Positions 41,801 through 53,640 of a stretch of 64,000 nucleotides of DNA are shown in pieces. A program made the translations under genes and the position numbers. The notes beneath the pieces are model-generated. The model made no database searches. It had not been told where the DNA came from and worked only from the letters and a program-made list of their open reading frames with translations. How positions within the stretch are numbered: the stretch's first letter is position 1; every line of letters begins with the position of its first letter. This stretch comes from Symsagittifera roscoffensis (Eukaryota > Xenacoelomorpha > Acoela > Convolutidae): positions 44,815,624-44,879,623 of the forward strand of contig NC_087066.1 in the NCBI RefSeq assembly GCF_963678635.1. Reading direction: 5' to 3'.

Positions 41801-41835
41801 ATGAAGTGAGATATCTAATCTGTCTGGACAACTGA
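38830..41835 (+). pseudogene. Gene A of copy 2: coiled-coil SGNH hydrolase-like protein
   Basis: N-terminal domain 38,860-39,180 (WLSWNIDGGVSGFDLARN, YGAGEFPL), coiled coil 39,253-39,480 (LKRELERVQRERDQAN), SGNH domain 39,905-40,480. Block I GDSLVRVL is intact (about 39,957), block III reads GTNNVSRS (Asp of GTND to Asn), and the last block reads EGIHFD (Asp to Glu), so activity is unlikely. The second half 41,226-41,835 has FWPETLVYL, FAGMNDHLHD and SSSPGYADMP in one frame, ending ICLDN and TGA at the same point as copy 3. Stops and shifts in between. Confidence 0.8.
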
Positions 41836-41899
41836 AGCTCAATCCTGAAGTGGGGTATGACCACCCCTTGGTGAGAACTTGAGCGCCATTTTGTGGCTG

Positions 41900-44800
41900 T
41901 GGAGCATAGAACTCACGATAACGGTTTGCACTAGCAACGCGAGATGACCTATCAACGATCGGAAGAACGAGGCAGGAGCAGAGAAGCAGTTGGAGTCGAT
42001 GGTGTATCGACTGACTCAAGAAAGATAAGATGGCCGTTTCTGACACCAAGGCTGCAAAATGTGACAGAAAAAACGAGGGAAAGCGCGCACCCCCTGATCA
42101 AGCAAATATGGTTTTTGGAGGATCAACTTGAGATCTCCGAGAGGAGGGAAATGATGGCGGGGACGTTCGTTACGTCAACAAACGAGATCACCATCGCCGG
42201 TTTCTGGAGAGAGCATGCAAAGGGTGAATTGAATACCAGAAAATTTGACAAAATCTTGAGATTCTTTGAGTCCAAGCTGGGAGAAGAAAACCATGGACAA
42301 GGTATTTTACCCGGGAAATACTATCTTTGAGGCATTTGTGCAGGATCTCTTGAGCATGTCGATTAACCTGCTGCTAGTTTTGTATCTGGTGTATCCCAGT
42401 TACCTGTTCAACATGGGTCCCGCGTACATGTTCCGCAGAGGCGTGGAAACCCATAGAATTTACGGATATTAACACTAAAACTCTTGGCGCATAGGAACCT
42501 GGCGGCGTTTCATCGCCTAATGAAATATGTGGACCCCCTATCAGCGAGAAAAGCCCACTCGAGTCTTGAAACTTATTCCTACAAGTGTGCTGCTGGGCTA
42601 AAAACTCTACTGGTGGAGTATCTGTTGATGCAGACTCGACACTTGACAGGAGATGAGAAGCATCCGAAGACTAAAGAAGAGATACAGGAGGTGAATGGAG
42701 GTATGCCTCTCTTGACCGATCTGTGCGTGGCAATGCGATCGGATCCTCTAGAATTATTCAGAGGACTGGGGGAGGTGGTGACTTGCATCTACGGATCCGC
42801 TGTGACATATGCCTTTCCAGATCCACTTGTGACCGCGTAGCGACATTCAGTCGTTTATGTGAGCTTGATCAGCATCTTGGATGGGAGGGCGCTGAATTGG
42901 TATAAACAAGAAAACTTGAGAGCACAGATGAGTCAATTGGTGCTATTCGAAAAATTGAAAGATCCGGAGTTGATAGTGCTCATCTTCAGAGGTAAGCTGC
43001 AGTGCAGAATGGGGGGGGGACGAGAGGGTCCTATCGAGTCCTACCCGAAAATATGGAATCTGAATCCTTTGGCGAAGAAAACTAGAGAAGTCTTGAGATT
43101 TCCAGCGTGGATGAAGAGTTTTGATTTCTTGTGAAAAGAGAACTTGGGACTATTCTACAGCGGGACGTGTTGCCTGTCACCATCCCGGAGTTCCCGATGG
43201 TGAGGCAAATGACCTTAGGGTAGAATAGCCCAATGATGCTCCCATCGATACACGCTCGAAAAGCTGTGAAGCAGCAGCAGAAGGCATTCACGCAAGGCTG
43301 GGATCCTCTGTTCATCGGATATTTGGCGGCAGTGTACTTCCACATGTGTGAAATCAAGGTAAATTCGTGGACCACTCAAGCCAAGAAGTTGCGGGGTTCA
43401 ATGCCTCCCAAAAATGAAGTCGGGAAGTGATTAAAGTGCTTGCGAAGGCTGGATTTGAAAACAAGGAGCCAATATACGATAGCGGGAGAATTATCGTGGA
43501 AGAGGATCATCGAGCTCTGAAGGACGAAATGAAGTTCAGTACGAAGAGACACCTAGCACCTTATGGACTAGAGAAGGTGGAGTTGCAGCACGATGGATGG
43601 AAGCTGGACGCAGCGGGAGCTCTTTACGTATCTTTAACGGAGTATAAAGCGATGGATGGGGCGACGCCTTCACCCCTGTCAGTCGACAATCCTGGAGACA
43701 AGAGGAGCCTTCCGGTGGAGAGCAGATTCAAAGACGCACTGGAGAGAGACCAACCTGAATCGGGAGAGGGAGAGAGGATGGATGAAACCCTCAGCGAGGC
43801 TGAAGAAGAGATGGAGTTAGGGGCTACGCTCAACGAAGAGGTGGTGCCCGGGATTTTTAGTCCCGGTAACACGCGTGAGCTGCTAAAAGCCTTGAGCTGC
43901 GATGATTGGGCGGACACGGTCACACCACCCTTGGGATCCCCCGGAAGAATCTACAGTTGCCACTGGCGAGCAAGCCCTCGAACATGGGCATGGTACTCTT
44001 GAGTGATGAAGCGAGGAAAAAGAACACCTTCGGAAGAAATAAGTGGGTGTACTCGAATACGCTGGATCGAAAAGGGTGGCAGGATTTCTCGGGCGAGTTT
44101 AATCAAAAAAAGTGGAATGGAAAGTTAACGTGGATGAATTCAAAGAAGAATTGTGGGACACTGTGGTAGGATTTGGAGACCCTGTTTTGATGGCCACTAG
44201 ACTGGACGAAAAGGCGAGAGAGGAGTTGCTCGGCAAGATGATTCGCTTAGGCGAAACGAAGCCGAACACCGAGTGTAAATCAAGTAAAGACAGCTCTACT
44301 CTGAGTGAAAAAAATAAGAATAAAAAAAATTAAGACCAAAATTGATGATAAAAGTAAACCTAATATTATAATTAAAGATATTAAGGTTCCTAAGACTAGA
44401 GAAGGACAGAAGGGGGAGGCAAGAGTCAGATGAAGAAGAGCTGGACAAAGAAGTGGACTCAGTGATGATCATGACTACGCCGCCGAGTAAAGGAGTGAGG
44501 TCGAGGAAAAGGAAGCGGGAGGTAGAAGAAGCGAGTCCATCGGCGGAGGCGGTTCCAGAAAAAAATTTGAAGGAGGCGGCTCCAATGGTTCTAGCGAGAT
44601 GGAATACGACCGCCTACAAAGGCAACTCGGTGACCCGAAAGTTGGCTGAGGTGTTGATTGAGATGGAAACCGCAACAATTCCGGTAATGGAGGAAGACTT
44701 CAAACCCCAAAAGGTGATTGCGAAGAGAGACTTCACCAGTGGACGAATGTGGGAAGTGGACATCGGCCAAAAATGGATCTCGAGTCGACACCAGGGCATT

Positions 44801-45410
44801 GGAAAACAAGTAGCCAGTGACCCCCCTCGAAAGAGGATCGACGAGAAATACTGATCGCCCCTGATGGATAGCACTGGATACTGCGAAATAACTGGAGGGT
44901 CGCCTGAAGAAACTGGGTCGCGGGGTTTCCAGAAAACGTCGAAATTGGGCTACCCAACAGAGGACAGAAGTGAATAAACTAGAGTTGAGGAGCCAGTTGG
45001 GACGAACTTGGGAAAAATTGCTGTTGGAGTATTTTGAAAGCAAAATGAGGGCACCCTCATCGGCACAACCTTTTTCCTCGAATCCTTTTGTTAGGACTTT
45101 GGGGCAGTTGATGTTTACGTGGAGCTTGGTAGGAGTGGCGGTAGAAGCAATGACTTTATACAATAAACTAAAACTGTGCGACAAAGGTCTGCACGTGTGT
45201 TGAATGCTGACGCAGCATTTAGCTCGAGACAATTCAGGGTTGAGTCTTGCGAGGAGGAAAGATGCCACCTGCTTCTTGATATGGATCATGTCGGTGATAC
45301 CTGATACTACCAACCAGGCATGCTATCAAAACGTGGAGGGAGTTAAAGCATTAGAAAAGAGAGTCTCGGCCGTTATCCTGAATGTGTATCAGAGTGCTGG
45401 GATTGAGAAG
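41900..45410 (+). pseudogene. Gene B of copy 2, decayed
   Basis: Pieces at 41,944-42,472, 42,484-42,840 (GGMPLLTDLCVAMRSDPLELF, IYGSAVTYAFP), 42,859-43,134, 43,427-44,002 (LAPYGLEKVELQHDG, acidic linker after it), 44,112-44,854 and 44,970-45,410 follow the order of gene B in copy 3. No stop separates it from gene C in the 45,204-46,100 frame. Confidence 0.75.
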
Positions 45411-47450
45411 GATAATGTTTCGAGGCAGTCCCTGGAGAACCATGCAAAACTTAACGACATCCGATGGTTCTCTAACAAGGAACTTGATGAGAGTCATGAC
45501 GTGCATCCTATCCTGGCTTTAGCGGAAGATTACTCGAGGCCCACGAAGCAAGGGGAGTATCAGTATGTGTCCAGCGTAATAGGGATATCATACAGTCCTT
45601 TCTTGGATTCGGAGGCAGGAGCTGCCTATATGAATTTTGAAGTTACGGAGCTGCTGAAGCTCTGGACAGAGAAGATAATCGAGATTGATCCAACCGAGAG
45701 GCAAAAACCGAGCCTGGCTTTGCTGCTTGAGAAGGTGCCCGAAGTCATCAGTGTGCCGCGTTCTGAGAGGAAGGTAGAGCTGAGGCTGGGAGGCAAAGAC
45801 AGCACATTGTCTACGAACTTCGGAACTGTTTGGGGTTGGTGGGACATCTTGGTGTCCACATCCTCAGGCAAGTTTGAACGAAGAAGTCACGGAGCGAGTG
45901 AGAAATCACCAGAGAAGGATGAGGATCTTGGAAATCTGAACGTGATAAACAAGTTGATCCTGCCTCATCGAGAAGAATCTGAAGAAGTCATGAGCAAGCC
46001 CAACCAGTCATCTAAGAAGATGGAGCCAGGCGTTTATCATGATCTAGCGAGTGGAGGTGGAGAACACTCTTGTAATTTAACGACTGCGTTGGGGTTTTAA
46101 TCGACAACGTGTAGTCTGGAGTAACTGGAGATGCTAGAATCAGAACATAATGTGAAGACAGCGTTGAGTGTGGACTCCTGGCCTGGAGTGCTACAAATGA
46201 CCCAGAAGAATATCAGGGGATAGAAGTTCAGTCTTGAGGCAGATATGGGGTTTCCCGTGAGCGAGACCTACAGTCGGCCGATGAATGCGAAGTCTCTGGT
46301 GGGATCAGTCATGGCGAAATTGTGCGAAAGTCATGGTCCGCTACACATGGCGTTGGTGGAAGCATCTAGACAGAGGGTGCTGATTGATGCTGATTGATAA
46401 GGCTTTCTCGGTATCCAAGTGCGTGCACTTGGCGCGAATGTCACATCACTCGCATCGGTTGTTACGGAAGATGTTGGGAGTAATGCCAGGGGATCGAAGG
46501 GAGGACTTGAGTGAGATCTGGGGAGAAGAACTCTTGAGTTTAGAAACGGAGAACACTAGTGACTTCGAGAGGCAAAACGCGATCGGGAAGGCGACAAGCA
46601 ACACACAAGCTGTGGACAAGACTGATGTGACACATACGAAAATGATGGAGTTTCAACCTTTGCTCGAGGCTTCTGGAGAACGTAAGCTCCGAAGCATCAA
46701 CTTGACCCACGGAGAATTCCCATGGCATTGTCTGGCACAGACGGTGTGGTATCCAGAGCGGTCAAACCTATGCTTGATATGGGATGTCGAGGTAATTCGG
46801 TCAATTGGACTACCTGACCATCAACAGAAGATCACTCTCTTCGTGGTGAACTCGATGCTGGCACTACGATGGATTGAGGAGAATACAACGAATTATCGGG
46901 AAGCAAATGTACCAACAGTGGAGACCATACATGCCATTGACTATAGCAGGAGGCTTGAGTTGGTTCAGACTGCGTGCAAAGTATTCGCTGTACCCACGGA
47001 AGTGAGGCACGTGTACTTCGACGAAGAATCACATGAAGAAACACCAGAAGGAGTATCGTCGATTCCTGGCCGAGATAGGGCCCGAAGCTTTCGAGAGACC
47101 TCTACTCACCCACCGTAACGGGATAACCACGGGCTGGAAAAGGGTTGGCAGTGGGCTAGAGATAATACCAAGGTGAGGGAATCAAAACTGGAAGAGGACC
47201 TGGCGAAAAATGTGAGCTTGAGCTAGCATAACTCTTTTCGTTTGAACAGAGAGTCCAAAGTGAAGTGCCTACCAAATTAAACGAGAAGATTGCAAGAGCA
47301 AGGGGAATGGATGCAATCCTATGAAAAACTGAAAGCATGGGAGGAAATCGTGATCAGTTTCGATGATGAGGAGGAATTAACGGGGCAGATCACTGTGTCG
47401 ATTGGGTCTGGACCCAGTCCTTCAAAGACGGGGGCTTGAGTTCACGCAAA
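45204..47450 (+). pseudogene. End of gene B fused to gene C, copy 2
   Basis: The frame 45,204-46,100 begins in the end of B (ARRKDATCFLIWIM) and runs without a stop into C (RWFSNKELDES, YVSSVIGISYSPF), across the place where copy 3 has TAA. After stops at 46,100-46,380 the frame 46,384-47,118 continues C (AFSVSKCVHLARMS, LEASGERKLRSINLTHGEFPWH, PERSNLCLIWD); a last shift near 47,040 leads to LLTHRNGITTGWKRV, and decay follows. It supports a B-C product of about 1,900 residues. Confidence 0.78.
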
Positions 47451-47769
47451 AGAAATTTCAACATACAAAATATTGTTATTAATATACTTTATCTATTTAT
47501 ATATATAAAAAAATTGCATGAAAATTTTCTGACTGGGATTGGACAAAAGAAATTTTGAAGAAATGGCTTATAAATTGAAATTCAGGGCGCAAGAAGATGC
47601 AGATTTTGATTGTTGTTTAGCTATGAAATGACAATTTTGCATGGCTATGAATTTTGCCGATGTAGATAAAGTTGAATTTGCTGCAAACTTCTTCAAATGA
47701 CCACTGGCACTGTATCATGAGACGCACTAAACATTCTGGAGTCTCACTGACATGAGGATGACGCGCAAT

Positions 47770-48631
47770 GAGGACATCTGTCTTGAGTTCGGGGAGTATG
47801 TGCCAGTCGGTCATATCTGGAAGTTTGGCCTTGTTTGGGGATAAAAGTAATTTTTCAAAAACTCGAATTGAACATGTCATGCTCAAGTTTCTCGTGACAA
47901 CTGAACTGAAAATACAAAACAAATCAGATCAGAAGATTCGAGTTAGAATTGCGGGAAAGTCGACAAAAATCACGAGAGTAAAGTTGCTATTCGCAATTTT
48001 ACCGGAATCTCCACTACGAGTAGAGTTGTCTTGTTCCTGATAGAGAGGATCGAGAATAGAAAAAAGGAAGTGCGATTGATTGGACGGGAGTGAGACTTAA
48101 CTGGGAAGGTGGACAGCCGAGGCTGCACAATGGTCCGGGACATAAAACTTCATGAGCAAAACTTAATCACTTCAAACTTATTCTAGAGTTTCCTTATTAC
48201 TGTTATTTACTCAATTCTAGCGTCGCATCACTATGTGAGTACTTAATTAAAACTTCCTGAGTGCATTTTTTGTGATTATGTTGAGATAAGGCGAGTTTAA
48301 GGTTGATCCATCTGAAATGGATCAAAATTCCACTGTCCAATGAAATTTAACGGTATACTTTGCTTCCAACCTTGTTTTTAATGGCGTTTGCGTGTTTTAG
48401 GTATTTAGAGACCGGACCATGGAGGCTTTCTTATTTCTAGAGTGGGCGGTGTTTTGGTAGTAGCCTTTAAGCTGCTACATGGTTTGTAGTCTCATGTCGG
48501 AAGCGAACCCAATTGGCTCCGACTGAATGAGGTTAAAAAACACAAGAGATAGGGTCCCTGACCCTTGAGGTAATGGTTATAGGGCCTATTTCTCTTAGTC
48601 TTATATGTGAGTTAAGTAGGCGACTGTTACA
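47770..48631 (-). repeat. Right arm, LTR-like, inverted relative to 27,952-28,790
   Basis: Read leftwards from 48,631 it starts TGTAACAGTCGCCTAC and follows the left arm for most of its length. Either the element's inverted terminus or a fragment of an oppositely oriented relative. No direct-orientation LTR is present downstream of gene C. Confidence 0.7.
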
Positions 48632-48799
48632 ATAGTTCTGCAATTGTACATGGCGTAATTACATGCAAGCTTCCATGTGCATTTGCTTTTTTCGTCATAA
48701 AGATTAAACTTCACTTAGAAGAGCTTAAGTAGGGCACCTTTCAAACCAGTCCAGTGTCTTAAGTCAATCCTATGAGCATTTGCAAGACGACATGTTTGA

Positions 48800-49330
48800 T
48801 TTATGAAATACTGTTCAAATTTGTTTTCAATGGTCTCTTTAGCTGAAACATAGGGACGCAAAAAAGATCTGTATAACAACGGATATCGAGCAAAGTAGTA
48901 TCGTAGCGCTTCAGTAAAAACAAGCAGGAATTTGTAGCTGTCTTAATTTTTCTTTGTAGGAAGCATTCGTGTTTAAAATCCACTTAACAGCCCTTTTCTG
49001 TATTATTTGAAATTCTGACATCACATACTTGTTCAAGCCGAGACAGGGACTTGCATATAGTATTCCTGGGATTTTCATTGCAGTTTCGACTTGCGTATAG
49101 ACTTACTGGGATTACCATTGCAGTTTCGGTTTAATTTTGATTTCCAGTGCACGTTTGGTGTACTCCCTCTGATCATAAAGATCTATGTTCGCTCTCAGAC
49201 ATGCTTTGTCTACATGTGCATTCCAGCTGAGGTCCCCTGCAAAAAATAATCCTAGATCTTTTTGGCAGTCAATATGTTTGATTTCGATTCTGTCAAAATC
49301 TATAGAGTGGTTTTTTCTCCCAAAACTCAA
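48800..49330 (-). pseudogene. Non-LTR element, region after reverse transcriptase
   Basis: KDLGLFFAGDLSWNAHVDKA (49,112-49,330) is the usual post-RT block. The piece down to 48,800 is less certain. Confidence 0.65.
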
Positions 49331-49429
49331 ATGGGAGCATATATCTACGTTGAAAGCATATTACTTTCCATCGTCGATTCACTTATTTTGTCAGGATCAT
49401 TTTGAAATTTTAGCCATCCCACATTTAGG

Positions 49430-50340
49430 CTTACAAATTTTGCATCGTCACAAAACAATAGGGGAATAACAAATTTACAGGGTTTGGAAGGTCATTAATG
49501 AACATCAAGATAAACAGAAGTACCGAAATTTTGCCTTGGGCTACACCACTTGTAACTAGTTCTTTTTTTGAAAATTTTCCAATTACTCGAACGACTTGAG
49601 AGCTTTCATTCAAGCAGGATTTGATCAACTTCAAACTTTTGTGTCGAATTCCTTGTGCGTGGAGTTTGCGCAACAAAATTCCGTAATCAACAGAATCGAA
49701 ACCTTTACTGAAGTCTGTAAAATCAGTTTTAATATTATTTCCGTTTTCATTTTTTTTGAAAATATGTCAGTAATTGAACTATAGTTGAATGAATTTTGCA
49801 AAATTCGTATTGGGATACGTGAAAGGTGTTTTGAAAATGTTCATACAACCTTCGAAAATTATTCTTTCTTAAGTTTTGAAGATAACTGAAAGCCTTGAAA
49901 AGGGTCGGTTTTTTTAAATATCACTTTTGTCATCTTTTTTGTAAAGAGGATTGATGATTGCCCTTTTCCAGTATTCGGGGAAAATACTCATTTGAATGAT
50001 TTTTCGAAAAATTTGAGAGATAGAAAACGATTCACAAACAAAAAAAAGAGGCAAGTCGTCAGTGCCCTTGTTTTTATTTACATTCAAGGAAGCACAAAAT
50101 TCGGATTTTTCTTGTTCATAAAAATCTATACTTTGTAAGATAATGGTATTGTCTTTTGGATTTTTTTTCTTCGTTAAAAAAAGAAGATTTGATATACACG
50201 GAGGCAAAAAATTTGAAGACAACGCCATTTTTGATTCGTCACTGTCCCTTTTATCCTTATTATAATGCATTATACTTGATAAAACTGACTTCTGAACAAC
50301 ACTGCAAGAATTGAAAAAATTTCCAGTAGAACTTTCCACT
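49430..50340 (-). pseudogene. Non-LTR element reverse transcriptase
   Basis: Frame 50,339-49,914 holds the N-terminal RT part (NKGTDDLPLFF, FPEYWKRAIINPLYKKDDKSD). Frame 49,676-49,431 holds LRKLHAQGIRHKSL, GVAQGKISVLLFILMFINDLP; a shift at its end reveals FCDDAKF, the catalytic DD. Inactive through frameshifts. Confidence 0.82.
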
Positions 50341-50749
50341 GCTAATGTTTGCTCAAATACTTTTTTATTTCATTCAACAAGCTTTTCTCTTGCTGATTTT
50401 TAACTTTTAACTTTATAATAAGACTCAAAGTACTCTTTCCGAGCCGTGTTCAAACATTTCATCGCATGTGACGTTAATTGACTAATCCATGGTGGTAAAG
50501 ATGCTTTATGTTTCGTTTTTTAGGTTATAGTTTGCGCAAGAAAGATACTCAACCATTTGTACCAATTTTCAACTATGACATTTTGATTTGACCAGCAATA
50601 AGTGTGAAACGGCTTTTCTAATTTCTAAAATTAACTGATTTATTAATTTGTAATTTCCTTTGCAACAGAGCTCAGTGTGTACTTTTTGACATAATTACGT
50701 TTATACAGGCATGACGACTCAATATTGAATTTTCTTTTTATTGGTTAAT

Positions 50750-51260
50750 GAGTTGACATTTTCGCGAAATTGTTTTAATCGTCAATTTCTTGAATAACAG
50801 TTACTTAAACAATTTCGCTGATAACGATTAAATCAAATACACCTGCAGCAGTGGTGTCAAAATTGACGTTCTGACTTCGTTTTTGAATTTCCAATTTAAA
50901 AATTTCATCTCAACTGGGTTTTGAGAAAAGATACTACACCAGTTTATCGGAGGAAAAGTGAAATGTCTCCGTATAAAATTAAGCCATCACATTTCAATTT
51001 CAGTTTTGAAAATGCTGTATACATATGAGTTAACTCATCATAGTTCAGTGCATATTAATTATTTGCTGGGGGTACGTGAAAAGTAAGAACTAATACTTTT
51101 CTATTAGCTACAGTCACGTAGCACGCTACTTCGGAACTATTTGTGTAATATCCGAAATCTGCATTTTCTGACAAAAAGCTGAATCAACGCAAATCATAGT
51201 TCCACCATGTGATCTTTGACCAGTATTTGATTTACGAACCGATCTAAAGCAGTTGTATTA
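50750..51260 (-). pseudogene. Non-LTR element endonuclease remnant
   Basis: Translated by eye on the minus strand: SHGGTMICVDS (51,178-51,213), VLVLTFHVPPANN, and LILYGDI (50,963-50,990, the usual GDFN block altered). This is the order of apurinic-type endonucleases in LINEs. Several stops. Confidence 0.6.
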
Positions 51261-51489
51261 AACTAAAAATAGCTCTTCATCCGATATTTTCTCAGTAAGC
51301 TATGTTTTCGATGGGCAAAAAAAATCTGCAGAATTAAACATCGAAAAATTTACCAGTCGGTTGTTTCAACTGCTTTGTTGCTCAAGTACAAAACACTTTT
51401 GTGGATTTTAACAGTTTTCAGGTTATTTACTTGGTCTAATAGTTCTCGTCTGTTTTTCAATAAGCGTTGTTCTTTTCCTTGTTGTTCTT

Positions 51490-52340
51490 TTGCGTATTAA
51501 TAATAATTAGGTTCTCTCAAATAATTAGGTTCATATATTTTGAGCATAGACGCGCAAGGTTGTAATTTATCAACCGTATACACGTTTCGAAACCTGACTT
51601 TTAGTTGCCTTGATCTCTTAAGATCTGCATCGATTTTTCCGAGTCTACGAAATGCTGAAATTTTATCTGGGTTGACGCCCAATGAATCCAAACACTCGCA
51701 TAAGGCGTTTTCTTCGTGCTCAAAAAATTTTGCTCAAACTCTTTTGTCAATTCCACTTGAACGCTCGTATTCAGGCATGCCGCTGAAACGAAGCTCAAGA
51801 GCATATACATTACCTGATTTGAACACGTCAGAGTACCTAGCCTTGGGAGCAGTGGCCGATGAATTTAGAGACTGCACGACAGACTTGGCCTTTTCCAGTT
51901 TGTCCAGAAATGGAGCACTCATTGCTCATGATTTTGACATTGGAGGCTCTTTCCAGGAATTCGAACTCTGTCGATGATTACCCTATGAAATGGCTGTGGG
52001 TCCTTTTTTTGCAGGACTCACACATCAGCCAATTCTCCCCTGTAGACTGTGCGCAGACTGTGCACGCTTCTTGCTGCTGTTTTGAGGCCAATCTGGTCCT
52101 CGTTTTTGGAGGCGTATTATATTTGAAAACCAAACAATTAATCAGTTTAGTACAACAATTAGAATCACGTTCTCCATCTACTCCACGTCCAATTGTAACT
52201 TTACTAACTTTAGCAAGCAGGAAAGCAGGTACACTTTCTATTAAATTGCTATTTCGATGCAGGAATAATTTGACAAAAAAAAACAAAACTGTTTCAAAGA
52301 TCAGCTTTTGAATCTTTGACCTGTTGAATTGGAGTCTCAC
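51490..52340 (-). pseudogene. Non-LTR element ORF1 with PHD-like zinc region
   Basis: Begins MRLQFNRSKIQ; contains CTVCAQSTGENWLMCESCKKRTHSHF, the first part of a PHD-type Cys/His arrangement, given here in two halves: C-x2-C, then C-x2-C and a His. A helical region (KLEKAKSVVQSLN) follows, then LGVNPDKI and RRLGKIDAD and RQLKVRF, the usual nucleic-acid-binding block of LINE ORF1. Frameshifts near 51,980 and 51,720. Confidence 0.72.
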
Positions 52341-52345
52341 GTCCT

Positions 52346-53240
52346 CGGATCTGCAACATAGTCGCTTGGAACCAAATTAGTGACCCAGCTAAAGCTGGAT
52401 TCACTAGTTATTATTTTTACTGATATTGTACTGAAAAAATTTAAAAAAGGCCCTTCCGTTTAGTTATTGTCAATGCACAGCTTGATAGGGTCATTTCAGC
52501 GTTATTAAAAAATCATTTACATCAGCAAACTGTAAATTTAAATGTATAGTCGTAATGTTAACTTATCTTAGCCATCCTTTCTTCAAAATAGAGCTTATAG
52601 AGTTGTCGATAAATTAAACTTTGCGCAGCGATCTGCACCCCCTTCTATAGAGCTCCTGAGGAGCGCGATGCTTATTTCAGTTCTAACGGCGTTTATCGGC
52701 TCTGGGTAGATTACTTATCTTTTCGGTTAATCACTGCATCTTACGCTTGGCTGTTGTAGCAGGGCCACTGGTGCATCCGAAAAACGTTGATTTGGTGAAT
52801 TTTTGGCTCAATCTTGACGTCATGGCAAAACTCGTTCATTATGTTGGCGAATTTGTATCTAATTTCATTGTGTCTTAGGGCATGTAGGGCATGGGTCAGA
52901 TTAAAATTTGCACCACATGCACATTTGAGTGTAGTTTTGGTCGGTTCTCATCCGTATCCTAAATACATACCACCTCTGATTTTTTCAGGTTGAAATTGTA
53001 TCTGCCTAGTGAAAAAGCATTGAGCCAGTTAAAGTATCCGTTTTCAGAAGCCAGGTCGATTGCGTAATTATCAATTTCAAGTGTAGCTTATGCTTACGAC
53101 TGTTACTCATTTGATACTGGTGTAATATAGTTATCATCAACTGAATCAGAAGGTGGATGCTTTTCAGTGAGTGTCTGTTCTACTGTTTTTGCTTCAACAA
53201 TCTCGTCGAGCGAAAAAACGCTTTGGATGTGTCCATTAGT
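52346..53240. other. Noncoding region, no gene seen
   Basis: AT-rich. The first ~55 bases continue the repeat shared with 58,340-58,400. Nothing else recognised. Confidence 0.5.
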
Positions 53241-53244
53241 TTTG

Positions 53245-53640
53245 CTATTCACTTGATATTTTTCCAGTTTTCAGGATTATGTTAAACTGTACTGGTTCGG
53301 TTTCAGTTGTTCGTTTTTTCGCGTTTGTTAAGCGCGTTTGCAGCGCCTTTCCTTTGTTATATGAGTCATCCAGGTGTCCGCCATGCCATTGCTTATGTTT
53401 CCCAGCTATTGTTTTAGACAAGGATCTATCGTTTTTGGACTTTGTTTTGCACAGTAGTAAGTGTGGAATGATCATTGCTGCGTCGATTGGTAACGCCTTT
53501 TCGTTGTTTTCAATTAGGCTGTTCAGAGTTCTTTGAGGGTTGCAATGAAGTTATGACCATCTTTTTTTTGATAAAATCATAAACACCAGTTTCCAGTGGA
53601 CAACTTCGGTGTTAATTTTCTTTTTGGTTTCTATGAGTCG
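53245..53640 (-). pseudogene. Fragment of a second non-LTR retrotransposon
   Basis: KTKSKNDRSLSKTIAGKHKQWHGG and DDSYNKGKALQTRL resemble the region upstream of RT in some animal LINEs (a helix-rich segment with IQ-R-L); the flanking residues INSLIENN and AMIIPHLLL fit too. Short and broken; family not assigned. Confidence 0.35.

Larger units (their letters stand above)
27952..48631 (+). mobile_element. Copy 2: full-order but decayed element (gag-pol-macrodomain-A-B-C) between inverted arms
   Basis: Same gene order as copies 1 and 3 combined, showing that gag-pol and genes A-C belong to one element. Both ends carry a related ~0.85-kb sequence beginning TGTAACAGTCGCCTAC, but in opposite orientation (27,952 rightwards, 48,631 leftwards). 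Many stops and frameshifts throughout; protease, zinc knuckles and integrase are broken, RT catalytic motifs survive. Span 20.7 kb, far above the usual 5-8 kb for gypsy elements. Confidence 0.75.
48750..52345 (-). mobile_element. CR1/L2-like non-LTR retrotransposon, decayed
   Basis: In leftward order: ORF1 with a PHD-like zinc region (52,340-51,490), an endonuclease remnant (about 51,250-50,750), reverse transcriptase (50,340-49,430) and a C-terminal region (49,330-48,800). Multiple frameshifts and stops; no intact frame longer than 150 codons. Starts about 0.1 kb beyond the end of copy 2. Confidence 0.78.

Noticed and set aside
27952-48631. A DNA transposon with long terminal inverted repeats
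   Set aside because: No transposase other than the gypsy integrase is present and the arms start like the LTR of copy 3; kept only as an open structural question.
52215-52400. tRNA-derived SINE suggested by A- and B-box-like strings in the repeat shared with 58,205-58,400
   Set aside because: The shared segment keeps the ORF1 reading frame of the non-LTR element, which explains it better.
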